The notes under the pieces are model-generated. The model did not search any database and had not been told where the DNA came from. It was given only the letters and a program-made list of their open reading frames with translations. A stretch of 64,000 nt of DNA, taken from positions 174,509,518 to 174,573,517 of the forward strand of contig CM060952.1 in the NCBI GenBank assembly GCA_030765055.1, read 5' to 3'. Source of the stretch: Mantis religiosa (Eukaryota; Arthropoda; Insecta; Mantodea; Mantidae). The position numbers and the translations under genes were made by a program. How positions within the stretch are numbered: position 1 is the stretch's first letter; each line of letters starts with the position of its first letter. Positions 35,716 through 46,440 of the stretch are shown here, in pieces.

Positions 35716-36518
35716 TGCTAGATATGAAATCGTAGGTACAAAATACTTATTATGTAACTTCTAATGGTGATTGCTGAACAGTTCCAATTAAGTATTAGAA
35801 ATAATAATGTGATGAAAGAGAATCTCTCATTACACATACGTATGGCTACACATTTATTTCATTTTTCAGGCTGGTTGCTTTCAGAATCAAGTACAGGAGC
35901 ACCCTTTTGATGTGAATAGGAATCAATATTATCCCGTTCAATTAAACTTTAATTAAAAAGAACTGATCAAAACCCAACAACTTTAATTTTCAACCAATTT
36001 TATTTCTTTCCTGTGCAATACCTTTCAGTAAAGTCAGGTAAAAATGAACTTAATAAATTAAACCTGTAATGCCATTCATTAAGTCCAAATGATTGACATG
36101 AAAGGGCTAGAACCTTGTCGAATTGCTGGATGCATTTTTCAATTTTCATTAATGAAGCTACCAAAAGCTTTTATTAGAATATCAAGAGGATTTCTGAATA
36201 GATGATTTAATATGGGGAAAGGCCCATTTATTTTATCATTAATTGGTATCTGATAAAGAACATTCCAATGGAGGATTGAGCACCTGCATAAGCCTTCAAA
36301 GCCCAAGGCTTTGAATTCCATTTTTGGGTTAGGATGCGTAATTATTTCTATTTTGGGAATTACGATATATGCGCTAGTATTATGAATTCTATCAGAATTA
36401 CACATCTCTTTATTAAATATTATGTGCTAATCTGCTGTCAAAAATAGTTTAATTATTAGAGCACTTAAATGTGTGTTTTATTTATTCAGGTTAATATTAG
36501 GTTCTTTCAAGGTAATAA
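35716..36518. other. Unassigned; 88-codon minus frame
   Basis: AT-rich. The minus frame 36139-36405 (including SAYIVIPKIEIITHPNPKME and INGPFPILNHLFRNPLDILI) looks protein-like in composition but matches no family I know. Confidence 0.3.
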
Positions 36519-36521
36519 TTA

Positions 36522-37506
36522 CACTGGGCAACAATGAAAATATTTCGGTCTTAAAAATAGTGATTTTACATGTATATCCAGCTGCCGAATTAAAAAAGAC
36601 ACCATAAAAAGATAGATCAGCTCTTGTTTTGAAGATAAAGTGACATTTCATTTTTAGAGTGAGGATTTTAAATTAGGGGGAAATTTTTTTTGGGAGTTGG
36701 CACACCTGTCAAACAACAAAATACAATCAGAGAGAAATTTTGGAAATTAAGTGATGCGAAAGTTAAGGAAGGCATTTTTGTTGGATCACAAATAAGAGAG
36801 CTTGTAAAGGATCCTCCATTTGACCAAATTTTGGAGGGGAAAGAAAAGGAAGCTTGGGAAGACTTCAAGGGTGTTGTTCATGGATTTTTAGGCAACAAAA
36901 GAGATGGCAACTACAAGCGTTTAGTGACAGTGCTCCTGCAAAAATACCGTAACCTTGGATGAACCATGTCCCTTAAGATTCATTTTCTCCACTCCCACCT
37001 AGACTTTTTCCCTCCTAGTTGTGAAGTTGTTAGTGATGAACATATAGAGAGATTCCATTAGGACATTTCTGTTATGGAACAAAGATATCAGGGCCGTTGG
37101 AATGAAGCAATGCTTGCGGATTACTGTTGGTCTTTGTATAGGGATTCTGCGGAACTCCATCACAAGAGGCAAGCTAAAAGACGACGAAGTCAATAGGCCA
37201 CCACATGATTCTCTTCAGACACGACTATCTTCGAAGTATTTTTCCAGCAATTTATAACTCTTAGCGTGTAATTACCAGTTAAGAAAAATCAAATACACTT
37301 TCATTGTTGTTGGCATGTATGCAATTAAAATGTATCCTTTTCTCTCAATTCGTTAATATGTAATACTTTCACTTTGTGTATATCATAGAAACTAGAGCTA
37401 ATAAAAATTTTTCATTGTCATATTGGTTTTTCTCAACCCAAAATTAGTAGTAATTGCCTCATGAAGCGTTCGAAACATTAAAAAATTATTCTTTTGTTGC
37501 CCAGTG
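36522..37506 (+). mobile_element. Family F DNA transposon, TTA target, copy 2
   Basis: 985 bp with 13-bp perfect inverted ends CACTGGGCAACAA / TTGTTGCCCAGTG and TTA on each side (36519-36521, 37507-37509). Collinear with 14509-15489 (inverted) end to end. Best-preserved copy of the family in the window. Confidence 0.85.
36690..37195 (+). pseudogene. Family F coding remnant (HSHLDFFP protein)
   Basis: One frame runs from about 36690 to 37195 with only two stops. First part (36690-36962): IREKFWKLSDAKVKEGIFVG, IRELVKDPPFDQILEGKEKE, GVVHGFLGNKRDGNYKRLVT and LLQKYRNLG, then TGA at a position that is Cys in the other copies (TGC). Second part: MSLKIHFLHSHLDFFPPSC, DEHIERFH, TAG where the others have Gln, DISVMEQRYQGRWNEAMLAD and YCWSLYRDSAELHHKRQAKR. 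Both stops are single-base changes. No catalytic motif is evident. Similar sequences recur unnamed in many animal genomes; function unknown to me. Confidence 0.7.
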
Positions 37507-37509
37507 TTA

Positions 37510-37859
37510 CTAGCATGTGAAAATACGGTTTTGCTTATTCAGATTGATGCACATTTTCATTACGTTTACAGCTCTCTATTGATTTAACAAGAGCAATGTG
37601 TGCTATGTTTACTAATGACTTTAATTAAAACATAGCCGTTGTGCATCATCAATACCACCTGGTGTCATGTATTGTAAGAGAGGGTGTTAAATACTACTAA
37701 AAATAATGTTAATTTTATATTCATCTAGGAACTAACTGTGCAGCATAAGAAATATGTGTAAGTTTTCATAAACTTGTGTTCCGCCTGTTTGTAAATTTCT
37801 AAGCAGTTATAAATTTCAAGAGATTATATAAGCGGGATAAAGGAAGACTTAATGGAATC
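37510..37859. other. No gene seen
   Basis: AT-rich spacer. Confidence 0.35.
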
Positions 37860-38330
37860 GAAAGATAGAGTCAGACTGAAAAATTCAATGTCATAGCCGG
37901 GATTTGAAACAAGAATCTTCTGGTCTCCGTCCAGCCACTCTAACCAATTGAGCTACTATGGCCAACGTGCCGACATGACATTAAATTCTCCAACTGACTC
38001 GTTTTTTTCCCGGTTTACCACTAGGATTTCTCATAAACACATGAGACAACTATCTTAATGGCGACTTACTATGCTATAAGTACTTAAGGCCCGGGCTTTA
38101 TAGTTAACCACTATTAGGTCAATAATGTAAATTGTTTACCGGGAACAACAAGAGTCAGTTGGAGAAATTAATGTCATGTCGGCACGTTGGCCATAGTAGC
38201 CCAATTGGTTAGAATCGCTGGACGGAGACCAGAAGATCCGTGGTTCAAAACCCGGCTATGGCATTGAATTTTTCAGTCTGACTGTAAATTTCAATACTTA
38301 AGCCTACACTCGGCCTGTGAAAGAACAATT
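37860..38330. repeat. Fold-back element with tRNA-like arms, family G copy 2
   Basis: Arms of about 150 bp: 37868-38025 is the reverse complement of about 38135-38288. Each arm holds AGTCAGACTGAAAAATTCAA, a tRNA-like sequence (37890-37964 minus, 38190-38262 plus), GGCACGTTGGCC and the string ACATTAAATTCTCCAACTGA. The loop (38026-38134) includes CTTAAGGCCCGGGCTTTATA. It ends with AGCCTACACTCGGCCTGTGA. Confidence 0.8.
38190..38262 (+). repeat. tRNA-like sequence in family G
   Basis: Acceptor stem GCCATAG/CTATGGC pairs perfectly. The D arm is altered (GCCC...GAATC). Anticodon arm GCTGG/CCAGA with loop ACGGAGA, T loop TTCAAAA. No encoded CCA is expected in eukaryotes, so its absence is uninformative. 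The poor T stem and D-arm damage point to a repeat relic. Confidence 0.55.
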
Positions 38331-38571
38331 ACTTAATACTGAAATGGAATGTTTACAAAACAAACCACACACTTTAGTTGAACTTAGAGACATTCGTCAA
38401 GGAATTGTGGCCATTTTTCAGGTGGTAACTACAATCTCCTAAGCAAAAGGCAGAAATACTTAAACAACGTAATGGGCCAATTCCAACTTGTTGTTTCTTG
38501 ACATATGCCAGCAATTTAATTTTCCTTTTAAGTTTTTATTAAATTACAAACCTTTCTTTTTTTTACTGCAG
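38331..38571. other. Spacer leading to a splice-acceptor-like tract
   Basis: AT-rich. It ends with the pyrimidine tract TTTCTTTTTTTTACTGCAG at 38553-38571. Confidence 0.35.
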
Positions 38572-38728
38572 GTTTCCAGTCATCCGCACAGCTGACACAG
38601 CGACTAAAATTCTCGACCGGTCCACTGCAAAACAGGCCCAGCTATGGACTGCTTATTCGATATGTCTGAATGCGTGTGTTCTGTACTTAACGTTGTATTT
38701 GTACGTTTATTTTCATTTTAAAACATAG
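38572..38728 (+). other. Candidate terminal exon (unconfirmed)
   Basis: A strong acceptor-like signal (pyrimidine tract plus ACTGCAG) is followed by a frame that stays open for 51 codons from 38573 to a TAG at 38726-38728. It begins FPVIRTADTATKILDRSTAK, and later residues are hydrophobic (YSICLNACVLYLTLYLYVYF), which could be one membrane helix. The first 110 bases are GC-richer than either side. It lies between two family G repeats. No partner exon or polyadenylation site is established, and I recognise no family. Confidence 0.25.
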
Positions 38729-38764
38729 ATTAGTAAACAAAATTATGTAGAATTCTAACTTCTT

Positions 38765-39145
38765 AAAAATTCAGACTGAGAAATTATTTAGCCTACACAC
38801 GGCCAATGTGAAAGAACAATTAGTTTCCATTAATTGACCTAATAGTGGTTAACTATAAAGCTTGGGCCTTAAAGTACTTACATGTTGTAAGTCGCCATTA
38901 AGGTAATTGTCTCATGTGCTTATGAGAACTTCTAAGTGGTTTACCGGGAAAAAATGCGAGTCAGTTGGAGAATTTAATGTAATATCGGCACTTGGCCATA
39001 GTAGCTCAATGGTTAGAGCGGCTGGACGGAGACCAGAAGATCCGTGTTTCAAATCCCGGCTATGGCATTGAATTTTTCAGTCTGACTCTACGTTTCCACA
39101 ATTTAGCCTACACACGGCCAGTGTGAAAGAACAATTAATGGCACT
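38765..39145 (+). repeat. Family G unit bounded by direct repeats
   Basis: TTTAGCCTACACACGGCCAA (38792) and TTTAGCCTACACACGGCCAG (39101), each followed by TGTGAAAGAACAATTA, bracket one unit of about 310 bp. Inside: GGTTAACTATAAAGCTTGGG, TGGTTTACCGGGAAAAAATG, the tRNA-like sequence, then TTGAATTTTTCAGTCTGACT. Confidence 0.75.
38995..39066 (+). repeat. tRNA-like sequence in family G, best cloverleaf
   Basis: 72 nt. Acceptor GCCATAG/CTATGGC has seven perfect pairs. D arm GCTC/GAGC, anticodon arm GCTGG/CCAGA with loop ACGGAGA, T loop TTCAAAT. The T stem CGTGT/CCCGG pairs at only two of five positions and base 33 is C. If translated as a tRNA the anticodon would be GGA, but the short variable loop does not fit tRNA-Ser. 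A repeat relic is favoured. Confidence 0.55.
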
Positions 39146-41995
39146 TCTCTTGGTACCGATTTTGGCAGCCCTAATAGTTCTTTGCAAAACAATCCATATT
39201 TCTGGTCTAATTAGGTACCTACCTATCTCTGATGTGCCCCACACTGCGTAAATTGTTCTGGATTCGTCGACCGCTTCATACAAACTTTCTAACCATCTAA
39301 CTGACATCTCCTATTTATGTTTACATATTCATACCCCTGTTATTCTGAAGTTACAGCTGTTTATGACGCTAAACATATATACTTCTAAGAAATACATTTT
39401 AAACCAATAGACCCAAAAGCATCCTAACCGGCAGCAGCGTGTATTTTCTGTCCGCGCCATCGGCCCTGTCTCTGTCTGCTGCTATCATAAATAGCCGTGA
39501 GTGAAACCATGCAATATTTTAAAAACTACTTTTAAGGGATTAACTTACTCATTCTATTGAAAAAACTGGTGACTGCCGCTGTCCATAGATGTGTGGCACC
39601 ACTTGAGGAAACTATACATCTCTCGCCCATATATTTGAAAACTCACCTGGAATAATAAAGAATTATAAATTTGTAATACCTTAACTAAGGAACCAAACTA
39701 TTACGTTTTCAATTCTCAGAAATCATTGGTAGTCATAAGTAACGTACAGCGATATTCAGCTAAATAAAATAGTTGGAGATTTCCTAATTCATGCTAGAGG
39801 TAATATTTGGTTGCTGTGATATCAAGATTCCTTTGTTAGTGTTACACAAAAGAACAAAACACGAATGGAGTCTTCCAAATATTTTGCAAGGCTGAAATGT
39901 GGAAATCGAACATTCCTTTCAATAAATTGACTTTCTCATAGATTGAAACAGGTTCATTTTGTTCTTTTGGTAGCTGTTGGAAAAGATGCACCGTAATATT
40001 TTTGTATCAGAATCATGGTTTTATCATAACTCTCGTCGTAGTGCTTGCTATTGCTTTACATAAAATGTTAAATGTGATGGAAAATGAAAATTTATTACAT
40101 AAATACGTTAATTACAATATAAGACGACTGCCTTTATGCGCTTTAAAATTGGAAAATATTGAGTTAATTCTGATTTAAAGTTTTAAATTATTTTCAAAAC
40201 AGTGTATATGATTTTTAAGAATATGTTCTCACATTTTCTACTACCAGTAGAATTAAGCTAAGGGAAGATTAAATGGTGGAAATTGTTAAAGTATGACACA
40301 TTTAGTTATACATGCTTATAAAAATGTATTTCCTCCTAAATTGCATTTTTTTAAATTGAATTTACAATACTTATATTTTAAACTATATCATAACTCGTTC
40401 ACATTAAAAATTACAGAAATAAACTGTATTCCTAGTTTATGAAGAAGTTTAGGAATTGATTCAACTATTAAGTATGGCAGCTTTTATAAGCTTAATCTAG
40501 ATATTCTTTGTCTGCAAATATATGCCAGTTTTTTCATTTCTGCTTGAACACTCAATGGTTGTTTAATTTTTAAAATTGGTTTTAAATGTTAGCCAAAGGG
40601 TTGTATAATCCAGGAAAGGACATATCTTTAAAAACAGTTGAATTTTAAGGTGATCTTTATTTTTTGTGTTTCTCAGCGTTCCTTTCTGTATTGGGCATTA
40701 AATGCTGCTCAATTTTGCTCAGAGGCATTTTATTAGGCTTGAGGTTCTAAGTGACGTAAATCTACGATACGCACTTTTTTTCTCATTTGAAGGTAGTACA
40801 CTTCTGAAAAAAAAAAATGGTTTCCAGATTCAAATCCTCGCAACCTTAGGCTGGGATGTTACACCTAGACCATGTAGGACGATTTAAATAAACCCCTATT
40901 ACACGATTTTAGATCATAAACCTAAAAGCATACATATACCTCCCTAAAAGTATCAGTTTCTTTTCTGAAATGGTTCACGAAATTATGGGTCATGAATTCA
41001 GCAAATTTAACATTAGAGGAATAAAACATTAAATCTCCCCAGTAATTTCCAAACTCAAACAAAGCTATAAGATTTTTGGTAATGTAAACACACCGTAATA
41101 ATATATACTTCAGTCCGGAACACTGCACTGGGATTTGACTCTCCACACACTACTCTCGATACACAATGATGCGTGTGCGCGCGTATGTTTTGAACAAAAC
41201 ATACACGTCCCCTCCAGGGAGGTTCATATTTTTATCTCCGCAGTACACATGATTGGAATTGTGGCTGTTTGAAGTGCCACTCCGTGAGACAAAAGGCCCA
41301 GGAAAAGAAGCCGTGCTGTAAACTTCACAAATCAGATTAAGTGTTTCCGGTCCAATAGATTTATAGACAGACACAAATCTCAAATGAAGAAAGAGAGGAA
41401 GAGAATAAAAGCGGATTGATACCGATCAGCAGCACCAGTTTGGTGGAGTACAGTTCAATAATTTGTTCCTCTCAGTTTCGTTTTGATCTGCGATAACATC
41501 TTTCCCATGGTTCTACTGCCCATTTATTGCACAATACATTCGGCAAGCACTGAGTGTATTTCAATGAACGATAACTCGCCTGTTACAGACAAGCTTTCAT
41601 TCGGCAACAGCATTGTTGCGTATTGAAGTGTAAAACCATTAACACTGTTGTTTCTGTCCACTCGTGAAGAGCACACGTTTTATTTCATATGACTGTGCGG
41701 GCGTACCCCTGTACAGGATGTACAATAAAAAAGTTTTTTATACCCTCAGGCCATTTATTTTTGAGTAGTTTCTTTCACTGAGTTCATACCAAGGCCTGTA
41801 AGGGGTCAGTTCAAAACGTTTGCTGCACCCTAAAACTTTAATTATTGTCGCAAAAATGTAGACAAAGAAATGTTAATAAAGTAGACAATTATTATAATAA
41901 ATAACTTTATATGTTAAATCAGTGAATAATTTAAGCAGTCTTAGTTAAAAGATTTGTTGTGGGTCATTAGCTACTCAAACTGACGAAAGGCAACA
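39146..41995. other. No gene recognised
   Basis: Long AT-rich stretch. A 76-codon minus frame at 39077-39307 (VRWLESLYEAVDESRTIYAV and GRYLIRPEIWIVLQRTIRAA) looks protein-like and has a donor-like G|GTAGGTA inside it, but it overlaps the family G end and I cannot assign it. Frames at 40702-40887, 40922-41146 and 41150-41383 show nothing. GTGTGCGCGCGTATG at 41166 is a short alternating purine-pyrimidine run. Confidence 0.4.
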
Positions 41996-42400
41996 TGAAA
42001 GGCATGTATAGAATGCGACAGCTTAAATGATCCAGGGCTGCATTTATGGTAGGTTTAGTACACTTGAAAAGTGACATAGAAGTTCTGTGTATCAGAATGA
42101 CAGTGAAAGATCTTAGAGTCTACAATGTGAAAGACATGTAGCGAAAACGTCAACTTAAGTGATCCAGGGCTGCATTTATGGTAGGTTTAGTACACTTGCA
42201 AAGTGACATAGATAGAAGTTCTGGGTATCAGAATGACAGTGAAAGATCTTAGAGTCTACAATGTGAAAGACATGTAGCGAATATGTCAGCTTAAGTGATC
42301 CACGGCTGCATTTATGGTAGGTTTAGTACACTAGCAAAGTCACAGACAGAAGTTCTGGGTGTTAGAAAGACGCTGAAAATTTTTGGAATCTAATCGCAGC
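41996..42400. repeat. Three-copy tandem repeat, 132-136 bp
   Basis: GATCCAGGGCTGCATTTATG starts at 42029 and 42161, with GATCCACGGCTGCATTTATG at 42297. Each copy continues GTAGGTTTAGTACACT, AAAGTGACATAGA, ATCAGAATGACAGTGAAAGA and GAGTCTACAATGTGAAAGAC. The second unit has a 4-bp ATAG insertion, which explains 132 versus 136. The third decays after GAAAGACGCTG. Confidence 0.95.
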
Positions 42401-42640
42401 ATGCAATTCTTTAGATGCAACATTTCAGGGGATTTATAATGATTTAATAAGCAAATGGGAATTGGTGTAGATAGCAATATGTAGACAACGTTTAGAAAAT
42501 CACTGAATAACAGATCATATTGTTTAATTGCTCACTCTTTTTTTGATTATTCCTGACATGTTTAAGCGTGATAGACTTTCAGCAGAATTAGCGCCTAGTG
42601 AGTTTACTTTTGAATCCTATACATTAGAGATTATCATCAT
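42401..42640. other. Unassigned spacer with hAT target site
   Basis: AT-rich; the last eight bases ATCATCAT (42633-42640) are the left target duplication of the hAT element. Confidence 0.5.
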
Positions 42641-42965
42641 TAGGACGTGGAAGTTGTTGATTTAAAAATTCTCTAAAAATGCGCCATAAAAATGCCCTTA
42701 AAATATAAGGGCATAAAATACATAAAATGTAAAAGAACTGACCTAACAAAAATTAACAATTTCTTTCGTAATAATAAATTAATAGCTGTCAAAGACAAAT
42801 GATGTATATATGGTTCGAATAACGACATTTTAAAATTAATTTTCTTAGTAAATAATGCAACTATTGCTACTAAATAATAAATAAATTCAAAATTCATCAG
42901 CTCATTTTCAATTTTATAAAATATGAAAACATAAGTTACTGTACCCAATAGCCAAAACATGCCTT

Positions 42966-43825
42966 ACTTAGCGTTGCATTACACTACCATGCTCATCTTT
43001 AAAGTTATCAACCGTCGTGGTTGTCAGCTAAAACTGATTTATAATTTGAGAAACTTCTCTCTACTTCCACAGATGATATAGGTGCATATTGAAAAATCCC
43101 TATGTCAGTGCCGGTTAAATCCTGTTCAAATATATCAGTTATGAAGTTTTCTCCTGACAGATATCGGTAATCTGGTATCCTTTACGTTTGTCCAACACAA
43201 ATTTTAGTTTCTGTCTAATTTTGGTCCCCAATCTCACCTTTAAAATTTTGTATCCTCTCTTCCGCAATTCTCACTAACTCAATCGACTTATCCATTGTCA
43301 TGCTAGTTTCTTCAAGGCGGGTTATGGTATCCGTAAAAAATGTAAAATTTGATTTAATGAAATCTAATGTACCTTGGATTTAAGTTTCAGAAAACAGATC
43401 CTGTGCGCTCTCAATTGTCTTTGGATCTACCCTGTCAAAGCTATTCCCCACTTCTCCCACTATTTGAAAATTGTCACAGTGGTATATACATGCAGTTAAC
43501 CATGTACCCCAGCGAGTTAAAGTTGGTGCCAGGGGCAAAGCTATATTAGGGACTTTTCCTTTGAAATACATAGTTCGGGTTGGCACTTTCAGAAATATTT
43601 TCTTAACCGTAGAATTTAGTGTATCTACTTCTGGAAGTGATAATCTGACCTGTTCCGCAATTCGATGAAAAGCATTGGCTAAACACGTAACATGCACCAT
43701 CTTACATCTTTAATTTCGCACAATTTACAGAACAATACAGTTCCATCAGTAGAGAATGTGTTTCCGCCAAACTCAGAAACATACTGCTTCAAACGGGACG
43801 CAGTTGACTGCTTTTGTTTCGACAT
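42966..43825 (-). pseudogene. hAT transposase with internal deletion
   Basis: Start at 43823-43825. The N-terminus reads MSKQKQSTASRLKQYVSEFG and TDGTVLFCKLCEIK, a BED-like zinc-finger start with its first Cys pair (FCKLC). It then jumps to VTCLANAFHRIAEQVRLSLP and VDTLNSTVKKIFLKVPTRTM, APTLTRWGTWLTACIYHCDN and VGEVGNSFDRVDP, the region just before the C-terminal third of these transposases. After a stop come MTMDKSIELVRIAEERIQNF, NFITDIFEQDLTGTD and SSVEVERSFSNYKSVLADN (dimerisation region). The first catalytic region is lost in the deletion, so the protein could not work. Confidence 0.85.
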
Positions 43826-44084
43826 TTCAATTCCACAACACAACAAACTTACACACCTCACAAACTACTCTTCTTACTGCGACACTTCTAGCTCCAGAAG
43901 TTCTGACTGATGCAATCCACTCGTATTGTATCATGTAATCGGCGATTATTCGAATTTATGTCATAAATTCACCAGCTGACCTGTGTTAATTACATGTTTA
44001 CCACACTTACAAAGTTATATTTCATTATATATACATAAACCTTTAATGACAGATTATTTTAAAAAAACCCAAAATGCCACTGGT

Positions 44085-44150
44085 TCTGGATCAGGTCCGC
44101 CACGGGAATCCCAATTGAGCATCCCGAATGCGGGCTACAGATGAAAATGC
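44085..44150 (-). repeat. SINE A head fragment inside hAT
   Basis: Minus strand CTGTAGCCCGCATTCGGGAT, then CCACGGGAATCCC on the plus strand, and GTGGCGGACCTGATCC. Occupies the same site as 12381-12437 in the other hAT copy. Confidence 0.75.
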
Positions 44151-44358
44151 CCTATAAATTCGTGAAAAAGAAGTAAAATGATCGGAAAAAGCATATAAAT
44201 GTTAAAAATTGCTTTTTTTTATAAAAATATGAGAAAAATGAATTTTGGTGACCTATTGAAACTATATATACATAACGTATTTGTTCCAGAATGCCTTAAT
44301 TTCCAATAAGCATGGAGAAAAGATGACTTTTCATCAAAATCCGGGCACTAATCATCAG

Positions 44359-45205
44359 AATTCTTTTTCCAAGGTTAGAAGGTTCTCTTTAAAGTACATT
44401 TTACTAGCTGATATGTCACTTTTTCCCATTGTTATCCATTTTAGGTAGTTGCTATCTAGGGATTTCTATACCAGTGTACATTTTGACAATTTAAATAGTG
44501 ATGTTACGCTACATTGGCCGTAATAACCGTATTTAAATAGGTATCATTTTGGCTGAAAACTTTAATGGATTTTTGTATGCATTTATTACATTTCTTCGCT
44601 CTAAATATATCACTGTCCGCTTCGTTGATTAATGATAGAAACGTGCGCTATAAAAAACGAGGAAAGAGGGATTAAAATGCGACGGCTGTCAGGAATATTT
44701 TTCACTTTTTGCATACAGCTGCGGTATAATGCAAAGAGAAGCAGAAATTGAGCCCTAAAGATGAAAGCTGAAGTTTCGTGTATATTTATTACCAGACATT
44801 TCTGCTCTAAAGAAGTTATTGGGCTGTGTCTCTATTCTATTTTATTTGACTGTGTTGTGGACTTTATTCCCTTTGTTTTGCCATTCTGCATTCCTAGCTT
44901 TTATACTTTTTTCAGTAAGCCCAATGATGAGAAATAACAAAACGTAGTTCAGTTCTTCGACTTCGCTAACTTTCTATCTTTGACAGGTGATTTAGCTTCA
45001 CTGTATGGAATTTCTATAGAAAAAAAAAGTATATGAAACTTCTACTTACCCTGAGATAATATATTACTGAAAATGGACTGTATTGCTGTGCAAATAATAG
45101 TAATGTTATACGGAATATTGTGATCTTATACATGTTTAATTTCCCGTTGCTCTTTCATCCAACAAAATTTCAAATTTATTTATTTATCTTACTTCATTTA
45201 CAAAT
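44359..45205. other. No gene seen
   Basis: AT-rich sequence. Confidence 0.45.
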
Positions 45206-45207
45206 TA

Positions 45208-46440
45208 CGAGGGCTGTTCAATAAAGAATGATCATAACTTTTTTACGTCATAATTTCTTGCACTAAAGTTCAAACTTATTATATTCTGTTAGCTCAATAT
45301 GAAACAAACACGCCGTAGTAGTTTCACTGTTGGTACTCCTGGTTCCCACCTGTGAGAAACAGGCAAGTTTAGACATGTTCAGTATCACCTACCGCTGCAA
45401 ATGAGGTAACACGCGAGGAACAATATGCGGCTTTGAAATTCTGCTTTCGTCTCAACAAATCTTCAGCTGAGGCCTATACAATGTTGCATGAGGCCTATTA
45501 GGAGTCTGTTATTCCTACAACACAGCTCCAAGGTGCTTTATTTCAAAGGAAGGTGTACCCGGTGCTCCAGTTACTGCTCTTACGAAAGAAAACATCAAAA
45601 CTGCTGCTGCCATTGTGAGAGAGGAACGAAGAATTACCTTAGGATCACTTTCTGAAATACTGAAGATTTCTTAGGGTGCCTCCCACACGTTAGTGACAGA
45701 AACATTACACCAGAGACGTGTTTGTGCGCGATAGGTTATAAGACTGATGATTCCCGAACGAAAGCACATTCGCATGCAGGTCTGCAAGCAGTTAAATTTG
45801 TTGTTAGAGATCCGGAGTTTCTTTCAAACGTAATCACTGCTGATGAAACTTGGCTACAGCATTTGTATCATGAGAGCAAACAGCAAAGCTCAGTGTAGAA
45901 ATCTCCTTCATTACCAACCCCCAAAAAGCAAAAGAGGTTACTTCTGCTGGCAAAGTTATGGTCATCTCATTCTTTGATATTCATGAAATTGTTTATCAGC
46001 ATGTTGTACCTGCACACACATCAATAACTGGACAATACTACAGGGATGTCATGAAAACATTGCAAGTCCATATCAGGCACAAATGACTACATTTCCATGA
46101 AGCAGGCTGGATGCTGCACCACGATAATGTGCGGCCGCATATTACCAATGTTTTTGTTGAATATCTTGCAAATATTAACGTGAAGGGCAACCCTCACCCT
46201 CCATATAGTGCCGATTTAGCCCCATGTGACATTTTCTATTCCCTAACTTGAAGAAACGCCTTCGTGGGAGGCACTATGCATCATCAGAAGCAGTGGTGAA
46301 GGCTGCGGAGCCGATTTTGAAGGCTCTCTCAAAAATGGTTTCCAGCATGTCTTTGAAGACTGGCAGAAACGCTGGGACAAGTGCATCGCATTCAGGGAAG
46401 ACTATTTTGAGAAGGACCATCAAAACTATGAGGTTTAATA
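45208..46440 (+). mobile_element. Mariner element, 3' end truncated
   Basis: TA at 45206-45207, then CGAGGGCTGTTCAATAAAGA, the family's inverted repeat. The right repeat is missing after 46440. Third member of the family at 21083 and 31083. Confidence 0.88.
45397..46437 (+). pseudogene. Mariner transposase, many stops and shifts
   Basis: Text in several frames: NEVTREEQYAALKFCFRLNK and SSAEAYTMLHEAY then a stop (same site as in the copy at 31165), VITADETWLQHLYHESKQQS, VVTSAGKVMVISFFDIHEIV-like text, EAGWMLHHDNVRPHI (Asp 2) and KKRLRGRHYASSEAVVKAAE near 46250. The first two Asp motifs are still legible; the third region reads SADLAPCDI (Pro lost). More decayed than the copy at 31165. Confidence 0.85.

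Larger units (their letters stand above)
42641..44350 (-). mobile_element. hAT-type transposon, 1710 bp
   Basis: On the minus strand starts TAGTGCCCGGATTTTGATGA and ends CAACTTCCACGTCCTA. Flanked by ATCATCAT (42633-42640) and ATCATCAG (44351-44358), a 7/8 match to the 8-bp duplication expected of hAT. Inside: a 190-bp 5' region, a SINE A head piece, the transposase remnant, and a 3' AT-rich region with the hairpin ATGCCCTTA...TAAGGGCAT. Confidence 0.85.

Noticed and set aside
42029..42400. CRISPR array
   Set aside because: Tandem units of 132-136 bp are contiguous, without unique spacers.
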